DNA of 35,600 bases, taken from Catenaria anguillulae PL171. Taxonomy: Eukaryota; Blastocladiomycota; Blastocladiomycetes; Blastocladiales; Catenariaceae. The translations under genes and the position numbers were made by a program. The notes beneath the pieces are model-generated. The model saw only the letters and a program-made list of their open reading frames with translations, ran no database searches and was not told where the DNA came from. Shown here piece after piece: positions 7,608 to 15,822 of this stretch (position 1 is the stretch's first letter; each line of letters opens with the position of its first letter). The stretch covers positions 1 to 35,600 of the forward strand of contig MCFL01000246.1 in assembly GCA_002102555.1 (NCBI GenBank), given 5' to 3'.

Positions 7608-9981
7608 ATGACGGACCCAATTGCCCAGCACCCTTCGCCACTTCCGGTCGATGGATTCGCTCCCCCTCGCCCATTGCCTGTGTACATCAATCCCAGTCTG
7701 CTCGACTTGCGTTTGAGCACCAACAAGACCGTTTCATATATGGTGCCCGCACCCACGGCGACGACTGGTGCAGGCAATCACGACCTCTCTCAGGCTGATC
7801 AAATGGTCAAAGCTGTTTTCCATTCAAACATGCCAAAGTGTTTGTATTCTGACCCGCTATGCCTCGCCATGTCCCTACCTCGTAACAGTCATCTCCTTCC
7901 GCACCAGCCAGCCTGGCTGGCCTCACGCCGCCGGCGCCCTCGGCCAATACAAGTTCTGCATCATTTGAGCATGCCCCTGTTGTCGTGATGCCGCTTGCAC
8001 CCAACAACCAGATTCTTGACAACGGAACCGATACCTCGTCCGCTTCGACGTCGCCAGCACCAGCAGTCTCGCACGGTGTTGGATCGCTGGGTCCTGAACC
8101 GAACACGTCCGATTCCGACGACGTGACTTACCATGTCGTCATGGAGAAGCTCGCCGACGCAAACCCGGGCCGCAACAACCGGCACGTGTTTGACACGACC
8201 GCCGGCCATAAGCTCATGTATGCGACTTCCAAGCCAAATGGGTCCAAGAAGCGCAAAAAGGCGGACGAGGGTGATGCTATCACGAAAAACAAGGATGATC
8301 GCAGCAAGGAATCCACTGGCAAGGGCGACAAGGCCCAAGGGCTGGTTAGTCTCAACTTGGTGGTGGCTGCCAAGAGCGCCACTGCCCAACTCGCACTGCC
8401 CGGCAAGCCCGTGACCTGGAAGGCTGCGCTGGTTCCTTGGGATCAGATCCCGGGTAACCTCAAGCCGCCGCAAGAATGTAATTCCAAGGCGATTCTCGAT
8501 GCATTGAAAGCCCCCGTAGCGGTCATCAGCGGCAAAACGTTGCTCGATTCGAGCGGCGAGGCGGTCTTGCCGATGACGTTCGCCGTCATTGAGTCGCAAA
8601 AGTATTTTTTGGTGGCCGCGCTTGATGACTTCCCGGTCTTTGGGTTAGGTATGTTGCGCTCTCAATGCTTCATGCGTATTAAGCATTGTATTCTTATGCT
8701 TGACTGTCCTCTGCAGGTTCCAAAGAAATCAGAGTGCAATGTACTCGTGGCGGTCGCGCTCGCAATACCAACAAAAAAAGCGCCCAGCCCGAAGACGATA
8801 TCAACGAACCTGCGTCCCAGCCCGCCCCCGAGCCCGCGGATGTCGTATCCCCGCAAACCAAGCGGGCCAAAACTACCACACCAGCTTCGTCTTCGCTGCC
8901 ACCAGCAAGCACATATGCATATGCGCAGCCTCAACTCACGACGCCTCCCCCGTCACCCGATTTTGGTGTGTTCACACCCTGGGCACATTCTTACTTTGTC
9001 TGCTTGCCGATTTCTCACACAGGTTTTCGCATTGTAGGGTCTCAAGCGACCACTCGCCGCACTCTCTTGGATTTGATCTCGACAACGGACCACTTCAACC
9101 CTTCCCTCCCCGAACTTCTCAAACGCCATGCGTTTCACGTGGCCGACATTCACAATGCGGTCTTGTTGCTCTTTTCGTTGCACGTCCGTGGTGACGGCTC
9201 GACTTGGAGCAGCGACAACATTGTCGGCACGTTGGGCTTGTTGGGGCAGAATTGTGATGTCATCAGTGCTGGTACGTCGTCCAATCGTGCCCCGCGGTGG
9301 CGGATCAAGCACTTACAGAACTGCCGAAATCCGTCAGACTCATGGTCACCATTGGTCAAGTACCCGTACCCACTGCACGCCGTTGCCAGCTGCAAGCGGC
9401 CTGACCTCGTAAACGCCCTACTTGCCTACTTTCACCCAGACTGGATACTCGCGCAAGATGCGCGCACTGCGTGTCCGCCCTTGTCGCAAGTTTGGCCGCA
9501 TGACTACTTGACGTGCAACAGGTGCCGTGCGTTCCGCGTTCAGGTGGCGCTCGCGCTCCCGAATGACAAGGGCAGCTTGCCCATTCACACGGCCGTGCGC
9601 CATAGAAACACGGCGTTTGTCGTGCAGCATCTGCGCATCATGGGCGCCGATGCGACGTTTTTGCGGTGCGACGATTCAGATGGCGCCAATTTCTTTCACA
9701 TTGCGTGCGCGTCGTTGGGTGCTGTCGACTGGCTCGACAACTTGTGGGCTGAGGTGATCGGAGATGCCGCCCGTCGTCGCGCCGCCGCCAATGCATTGCT
9801 TACCGGCAAGGATCTCCATGGCCGGACACCAGGGCAGGTGGCAAGTGACCAGTTGGAACGCAGCACTCAAGTGGAGCGCGCCATCAGGCAGCACACCTTC
9901 ATTTGGGTCACGACTAAGGAAACTGATCTGTTCTTCGATTGGGTCGCGACTAAGGAAAATGATCCGTTGCTTATGTATTGA
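7608..9981 (+). CDS. Family A/B gene A: basic segment plus C-terminal ankyrin-like repeats
   Basis: I do not recognise the family. The model has five exons (7608-7839, 7908-8648, 8717-8965, 9023-9271, 9338-9981) and 704 residues; all four introns are phase 1. The last three match introns of gene B in position and phase; the first is least certain. The N-terminal 120 residues are Ser/Pro-rich and disordered. A strand-rich region of about 150 residues follows (LVSLNLVVAAKS ... WKAALVPWDQI ... FAVIESQKYFLVAAL), then a basic segment (VQCTRGGRARNTNKK ... KRAKTT). Next comes a helical region (LPELLKRHAFHVADIHNAV). From about residue 491 on there are ankyrin-like repeats: PYPLHAVASCKRPDLVNALL, KGSLPIHTAVRHRNTAFVVQ, NFFHIACASLGAVDWL and LHGRTPGQVA. 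A CNRCRAF motif is shared with gene B. The layout (strand-rich part, nuclear-type basic cluster, ankyrin) resembles NF-kB or Spt23/Mga2 proteins, but that is speculation. Confidence 0.8.
9903..9966 (+). repeat. 36-bp tandem duplication at the 3' end of gene A
   Basis: TTGGGTCACGACTAAGGAAA at 9903 recurs at 9939 with few changes, so the protein ends with WVTTKETDLFF followed by WVATKENDPLL. Gene B has only one such unit (EWVKQKIAMFD). The duplication therefore probably arose in gene A after the two genes separated. Confidence 0.7.
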
Positions 9982-10529
9982 TGCTCGGGTTGTTACGTTC
10001 CTTTGTCATTCTCCTTTTCTCTTCCTCTTCCTCTTGTTCCTCATTTTTTTTTCAATTCCTTTCGCCTTTCTTTCTCAAGCCGTTTACCGTTCCATGTCAC
10101 TTCACTGCTGAATTCCCTGCTTTTCCTCTCCCTTCCCAAGCCATGGCCGTGCATAGTCCAGTTTCTCTGCACACTTCACTTGGCCTGCGCCCCACTTGCC
10201 TTTGTCCCAACTCGAGTTGACCTTGAGGTGCGGGCAGCGGCAAGCAGTTGGTGTATGTCAAGTAGTGTGTGGATGGTCTGTCTCGGTGCCCTGATATGGC
10301 CCATGGAAAAGTGGTGCAACTACGCTGTGTTATTTGTTGGGACGGTTTGGCTGTGACTGTTTCTTCCTCTTTTGTTTTCGTTTCTCTCGTTCGTTCCTCG
10401 ATTGATTTCTCAGCACGTCTTTGCGTCATCAATATATTTGCAGTACCAATCCAACCTGGAGAACCAATCATCATAACAAGCAAATATGTGTACTGTGTAC
10501 ACAAAACAAGAGATGAGAGACCCGTTGCG
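9982..10529. other. Convergent 3' region between gene A and F-box gene 2
   Basis: 548 bp between two converging genes. Positions 10000-10080 are strongly pyrimidine-rich (tctcttcctcttcctcttg and a T run). The rest shows no supported coding frame; it probably holds both 3' untranslated regions. Confidence 0.4.
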
Positions 10530-11699
10530 TCATCGAAGCACGACTCGGCCACCAAACACACGCTCCACTTGCTCCTTCAACTCTTGCGAAAGATACCCGA
10601 TTTCAAGCACACGCCTAGCCTCCTTGCCCCCTGAGACTTGCGGCCACACTTGCAATGCTGCACGCACAATCTCGGATGACATGTTGTCATTATCGCAATT
10701 GGTTGTATCCAGCACCGTCAACTTGACGAGCCGCGGGTGCCGCGAGAGCAAGCCGGCAAATGCGGCCTGGTGGTCGGTTGTGCTGCGCATGTAGTTGTTG
10801 CACAAGCTGAGCGACGTGAGCAAAGGACAGGCCAAGTGTTGGACCAGTAGTGCAGACATGGTGGTGGATTCCACGTCGTCGAGCTTGAGTGTGTGGAGCG
10901 ATGCGAATGTGGAGAGACATTGCGTGATGCTCGTGGTGATTGGGAGATAGTCGTATCCCCACTTTTGAACACCGATTGGCCGGCAGGCATGGTCCAGCTC
11001 CGATATGATGAGCGTGTGAAGACTAGAACAGGAGGAGGCGACAATGGTGAGGAGGTGTGGGACGTCGATGGACTTGACTTGCTTGAGCGTGAGCGATTCG
11101 AGTTGGGTTGTGAGTTCAAGCAGTGAAGAGAGGTGACGAGTGACATTTGGGCCGGAAGTCTTGGTGTCCCAAAGATTGATTTCGCCATCGCCAAACTCGT
11201 ACTCGGGTATATCGTCGTCGGATTCCGATGCCGAGTCATTGGCCCGAACCACGACTGCATCTTGAATCGTGAGATGCGTCAGGTTCGGGCATAGGGTGCC
11301 GAGTTGCGCGGATAGGTTGTCGGTAAGGTATTCAAGCACGAGGACAAGTTCCAATCGGCGCACAAGTGATCCATGGCGGACCGAAGCGGCGAGTTGAGCG
11401 ACAAATCGCTCAAGGCGAGGCACAGTGAGGATTCGGATCGGGCGTGAATAAAGCGAGAGAAGAGCTGGGATATGGAGGAATTTGCACGCGAGTAGACTCG
11501 GGACAAGGTCGGCTGGGTGCGGGAGCAGGTCAAAGATTGGAACGAGGAGTTCGTGAGGGAGGTTGGCAATGGAGGCAGCTGCTCGTGGAGGCACAAAGCC
11601 GAGGTTGGCGTCGGCGGCCGCGTCGGATGGCGATGAGGAGATTTCATGCGACCCGGAGTCCATAGCTGATTGCCATTGCGTTGAGTCCATTAAATCCAT
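10530..11699 (-). CDS. F-box / leucine-rich-repeat protein 2
   Basis: Intronless gene of 389 residues starting at ATG 11699-11697. An F-box-like segment lies near residues 42-85 (SIANLPHELLVPIFDLLPH, then SLLACKFLHIPALLSLYSR). Leucine-rich-repeat-like lines follow: LVRRLELVLVLEYL, LTHLTIQDAVVV, LESLTLKQV, LHTLIISEL, LHTLKLDDV, LTSLSLCNN and LVKLTVLD. An acidic insert (SASESDDDIPEYEFGDGE) separates two of them. The protein would act as a substrate adaptor of a Skp1-cullin ubiquitin ligase. It is a diverged paralogue of the F-box gene at 5995-7164 but lies on the opposite strand. It faces gene B head to head across 340 bp, so the two may share a promoter. Confidence 0.75.
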   Translation of the reverse strand: MDLMDSTQWQSAMDSGSHEISSSPSDAAADANLGFVPPRAAASIANLPHELLVPIFDLLPHPADLVPSLLACKFLHIPALLSLYSRPIRILTVPRLERFVAQLAASVRHGSLVRRLELVLVLEYLTDNLSAQLGTLCPNLTHLTIQDAVVVRANDSASESDDDIPEYEFGDGEINLWDTKTSGPNVTRHLSSLLELTTQLESLTLKQVKSIDVPHLLTIVASSCSSLHTLIISELDHACRPIGVQKWGYDYLPITTSITQCLSTFASLHTLKLDDVESTTMSALLVQHLACPLLTSLSLCNNYMRSTTDHQAAFAGLLSRHPRLVKLTVLDTTNCDNDNMSSEIVRAALQVWPQVSGGKEARRVLEIGYLSQELKEQVERVFGGRVVLR

Positions 11700-12040
11700 C
11701 TATCGGTAAATCTACATATCTTCCGAATATTAGGATTTCGCGATTGGCTGCGGTGATGGACACATTCTGATGGCTGAGCATTGCCGCGAGACTCGCGAGA
11801 CATGGGCATTGGACAAGTGACTCCGAGGACAGAGCGCGAGACAGTTGCAATGCAAGTCAAACACACTTGGGAAGCAAAAAGTGCAATACGGAACTTGAAA
11901 ATGGCGGCCAGAAGCCGGCAGATCTTGCCTCTCTCTCGGCTCTCTTCGATGCTCTGCTCTCTCTCGCCAACGCCACCGGCAAGGATATTGAGGTAGCCCA
12001 TTCCCGCCCCCCACCCCCCAACCGTCAATCCGCCATAATC
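11700..12040. promoter_or_regulatory. Divergent promoter between F-box gene 2 and gene B
   Basis: About 340 bp separate the two start codons. ATTGG (CCAAT on the other strand) occurs near 11742 and a C-rich run (cgccccccacccccc) near 12005-12020. The gene B frame is open back to 11867 but has no ATG there, so an upstream exon or a non-ATG extension cannot be excluded. Confidence 0.35.
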
Positions 12041-14380
12041 ATGATGCCCTTCACGATCGATCCCGCGTACGGTGGGTCTGCCGCCCACTGCGCCGGCAAG
12101 CCCGCAACCGTCGCGCTTGCGCCGACCGCGAGTGCCGCCGTAACCGATTCCGATGGCCCCGCCGACATCAGCGATTTGCAAGCCCTGCTCGCCCTCGACA
12201 CCGATGAAGCCACGTCGAACCCCCTCGAGACCAATGCCGCCACGTCGAACGTCCTCGAGGACGACCCCTCACGCTGGAGTTCGTTGGGTTATCTGGCTTC
12301 GTCGGTTCGTTGACTTCACTATATAATGTCAAAAGACCTGGAATGGTTCCACTCACGAAGTGTCTTGCGCTTGATTCAGGGTGATCAATCCATTCTGCAC
12401 CTCAACCAACACACGCCACCCCCTGGCGGTCCCCCTAGTTTCCAACACGCGCTGTCCCAGCTGCCCGGCCAGCCGCCACTCTACATGCCCCCGACCTTTT
12501 CGCACGCTTTGCCGGCGCCGTTCATGACGATTTCCCTCGCCTCGGCCGCCAGCTTGGTGCCACCTTCGGGCGCTCCGGCGGAACCACTTGCCAAAGCATG
12601 GAACATGACCACGCAAACGGCTGTGTCCACCCAAGATCAAACCGCCGACGTCGAACAAATGCCGGTTGTCACGGCGGTCAAAGTCATTTCAGATCAGCTC
12701 GCCAAGGCAAACACCAAGCACGGTAAAAACAAAAACCCGCGCCAGATCCATGACTTTGAGGCCTGTGCTTGGGATCTCGTTTTCATCAAAGACAAGGTCA
12801 CAACAAAGCACATGGTGGAACTGTGTGTGCCAATCCGTATCGACGCAACTGCCCCTGGCCTCATTGACCTCGATTGGAAAGCCGCGCTGATCCTTGATTC
12901 GGAAGTCAACAAAGGCGTCGATTTGAACGAGCTTGTGGCCGGTCTCGATTGGTCCTTGCTGAACGGCGTTGATTCTGCGGTTGTCGGTGAGATCACCCAG
13001 ACCCAGAAGCGGACGATTGAGCTTGATTTGGCTTTCTCTGTCGTCCCCCGCAAGCGTCATGTTTTGGTGATTGTAGTGAATGGCGTTGTCTGCAAAGGCA
13101 GTACGTTATGCCGTGCTTTTTTCCTCGGTCATGCCTGATTCTGTAATGTCCTAACCTCCCGCCCTATCCAGTTCCCAAGAAAATCACCGTGGAATGCGAC
13201 CGCAACAAGCGCGACCGTGGTACCACCAAGCGCAAGGCGGATGCTCAAGCAAGCGAAGAGGACGGTGAAGCCGGCAGTCCCGAGCCGTCACCAGCGCCAG
13301 TCGCAAAGCGTGTCAAGATGGCGAATCCGACGGCCGAGCATGTCGAGGGCCTGCCTGCTTCCGTCGCGCCGCTTACACCGCCTGCGTCGCCTCAGTGTGG
13401 TTCGTTCTCTCATCCCTCACATGCAAAGTTGATTTTGTCTCAGCAATTGACGCATCAAATGTGTTGCCAGGTTCACACATGTATCCCGAGGTTGCCCTGC
13501 TGAGGATGATTGAACAAACGGACATGTTCGACCCATCGATCTTTGACGTGATCCGTGACGGCAAGTTCCAAGCCGAAGTAATCCACAAGGCGACGGGATT
13601 GCTCATCGAGCTGCACATTCGCGCCGGTGCCAGCTCGACCTGGGCGGCTGAGCAGATCGTAGAGACCTTTGCGCAGCTGGGTCGACACGCTGACCTGCTT
13701 CGCCAGCGTATGTTTTGCACCCACCCTGATTATATGCTCGCAGCACGTCTCACAGGTCATGCATACCTACATATGCAGATTCTTGGACGAGCTCGGTCCC
13801 GCACCCTTACCCGCTGCACGCCCTCGCGAATTGCGCGCGCCCCGAATTGGTCGATCTCATGCTTGACTACCTCTATCCACGCCAAGTCCGAGTCCCGGCT
13901 CCCGGCGTGACTACATGCTTGCAATCATTCGACGTCGACCACAACCACATGACCTGTGACTTGTGCCGTGCCTTTGCGACCACCTTGGCCTTGTCGCGCT
14001 TCAACTCGGATGGCCGCTTACCCATCCACTCTGCGGCTTGGAAAAAGAACTCGGTCTTTGTCATGCATCATTTGCGTATCATGGGCGCCAAGTCGACGTT
14101 TGCCACGGCCAACCGGCGCGACGGCGACTTTGGTAACTTTTTTCACGCAACTTGCGGGTCCAAGAGTGCTGTGGATTGGCTAGAGAAGTTGTGGTGCGAC
14201 GTGATCGTGCTGGAGGCCGATCGCAAAGTTGTCGCCCACGCCCTGCGGATGGAAGACGACCGTGGCCGCACGCCTTTCGATATGGCCACGTACCAGTTCG
14301 AGAAGCGAAAAGAAACGGCCAATCGGACCAAGCAGCGCACTCTAGAGTGGGTCAAGCAGAAGATTGCCATGTTTGATTGA
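12041..14380 (+). CDS. Family A/B gene B: basic segment plus C-terminal ankyrin-like repeats
   Basis: Paralogue of the gene at 7608-9981; the family is not recognised. Five exons (12041-12304, 12380-13100, 13172-13399, 13471-13707, 13779-14380) join in frame to 683 residues. The last three introns are 71 bp and phase 1, and the one at 13101 has a CCTAACC branch sequence. The N-terminal 200 residues are Pro/Ala/Ser-rich. A probably folded region at about 212-328 (HDFEACAWDLVFIKDK, MVELCVPIRID, WKAALILDSEV, KRHVLVIVVNGVVCKG) leads into a basic, nuclear-signal-like cluster (CDRNKRDRGTTKRKAD, about 336-352). A helical region follows (FDVIRDGKFQAEVIHKATGL). From 484 there are ankyrin-like repeats (PYPLHALANCARPELVDLML, DGRLPIHSAAWKKNSVFVMH, NFFHATCGSKSAVDWL, DRGRTPFDMA) with a C-x2-C-RAF motif (CDLCRAF, from C543). 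Two start ATGs are adjacent. A nuclear regulatory role is a guess from layout. Confidence 0.8.
12206..12259 (+). repeat. 30-bp in-frame tandem repeat in gene B
   Basis: The motif GCCACGTCGAAC..CCTCGAG occurs twice 30 bp apart and codes for EATSNPLE and AATSNVLE, separated by two residues, within the disordered N-terminus. It looks like simple in-frame repeat growth. Confidence 0.6.
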
Positions 14381-14416
14381 ACTGGCCTGACACCGGTTCC
14401 TTTCTCCCTCATTGTC

Positions 14417-14499
<83 letters not shown>

Positions 14500-14745
14500 C
14501 TCGTCTCTTTGTGCTTCACCATCCACGGTTCTTTCCATCCCTCTCACTGTTAAGTCACAACTTTCTCGCCTCGCTCTGCACACATCTTTACCTTCAAAAT
14601 CTTCCCACATCATCCATCGCCATTGTCCCAACCGCCCACCTTATTGTTCTCCTCTTCGTCAATCTCGCTCTCCCTCGCGTCCTCCCATCTCTGACCTAAC
14701 CCGCCCCAGCCACCATCCTCCTGCCTTCTGCTTTGATCTTCAACT
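14381..14745. other. Pyrimidine-rich tail after gene B
   Basis: No gene is supported. The stretch holds the likely 3' untranslated region of gene B, the 82-base poly(T) run, and about 245 bp of C/T-rich sequence up to the left arm of the fold-back element. The 3' region of gene A is pyrimidine-rich in the same place, so part of this may be inherited from the duplication. Confidence 0.4.
14418..14499. repeat. 82-base poly(T) run
   Basis: An uninterrupted run of T occupies 14418-14499, 38 bases after the stop codon of gene B. It is by far the longest homopolymer in the window. Possible origins are slippage growth of a short T tract, or the poly(A) tail of a retroposed sequence inserted on the minus strand. 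No retrotransposon coding sequence lies beside it. Its true length in the genome is uncertain, since such runs assemble poorly. Confidence 0.9.
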
Positions 14746-15056
14746 CTTGCCTCATCTTGCCACCGCGACCCGCCGCCGCCTGGCCGGCGCCCTTCAGGGT
14801 GCCTGGAGTGGGCGGCGCGTTGCGCAATGCGCAACGACCATTCACGCAACGCTTCTGAACTCTCGTCTACAGCGTTTGCGTCATTGGTGTGTGGTCTCGC
14901 GACCGCGTGTCACTGATCGCACTATTGTGCGCACATTGCCCGTGGCTATGGCTGCCGTGACTTGTTTCAACCATGTTGAAAAAAGCCGCCCAGCTCCAGG
15001 CGCCGTGAAGGGCGCCGACCGGGCGGCGGCGGGTCGCGGTGGCAAGATGAGGCAAG
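14746..15056. mobile_element. GC-rich fold-back (MITE-like) element with 71-bp inverted arms
   Basis: The left arm 14746-14816 begins CTTGCCTCATCTTGCCACCG. The right arm 14985-15056 is its reverse complement with about five mismatches and one extra base, so the 311-bp unit could fold into one long hairpin. The 168-bp centre contains further perfect palindromes: GTTGCGCAATGCGCAAC (14819-14835), TGTGCGCACA (14926-14935) and TTTCAACCATGTTGAAA (14965-14981). No transposase frame is present. I see no clear target-site duplication outside the arms, so membership of a known MITE superfamily cannot be stated. It lies between the poly(T) run and the 3' side of the WD40 gene. Confidence 0.8.
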
Positions 15057-15822
15057 GATAGAGATTGTTGTGGCGGGTAGTATAGGATTGAGTAGTTGGT
15101 GGAGGGTTTGGTTTGGTGGTCGGTGCTTCGCAATTTTACATCGCCTTGCCAAGTTTACTTCAATCCGATTCGTTCCTGTCTTCAAGCAGGCAGCTTGTGT
15201 TTTCGTCTCTTGTCATCCGGATCAGTGTAAAGTCTTTTTTCCTTCTTCGTGTGTTACTTCCAGCCAGAGTTTTGTGGGGTACGATTCGCACAACCACAGA
15301 ACAGGCTCAGCCAGAGACAGTCGAGCCCAGTCGAACCATGCGACAGCAGTGTGTATACTTGAGTACGTGAGCAGGAGTTATTGATGGTAGGCGGCAATAT
15401 TCATGATGGTTAGAGGGTCAATTAATGTCATTTTGAAACAAATTCATACTTCGAAAAGATGACAAAAAAAAACTTCATATAAACACAACATTGTATTCGC
15501 AACACCTGATACGGGAACACATTCTAAGGCTGCTGGGAGTGATGGTGCATTTCGAGACTGTGCGCCCAGCGAAGAATGAGTGTCGTTCTGGTTCGATTTC
15601 TGCTCGTGCCATGTCGATGAGCAGCAACCAATAAGAGAGGGGGCGGGAATCATGGGCGTCGAAGTCACTCGATCAACCCATGTGAGACATTCAATCGGCC
15701 TGAAGACCAGACAGGCATAAACGTGACGGATCAAGGCCACATTCATTCAACTGACGCTTTTGAATAGAACCATGGGAAAGCACAAAACTGGAAAGTGAGA
15801 CATCTACCATCGATATTGACCC
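15057..15822. other. Gene-free stretch between fold-back element and WD40 gene
   Basis: About 770 bp without a supported gene. A minus-strand frame of 100 codons at 15444-15746 shows no domain and no splice-linked partner. The right end should contain the 3' untranslated region of the WD40 gene and perhaps a small last exon (see that entry). Confidence 0.4.

Noticed and set aside
14500-14745. C/T-rich stretch considered as a retroposed sequence ending in the poly(T) run
   Set aside because: No coding or small-RNA-like promoter elements and no flanking duplication were visible; kept only as an open question under the poly(T) finding.
15444-15746. Minus-strand 100-codon frame downstream of the WD40 gene
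   Set aside because: No recognisable domain, no splice-linked continuation and no composition signal beyond chance.
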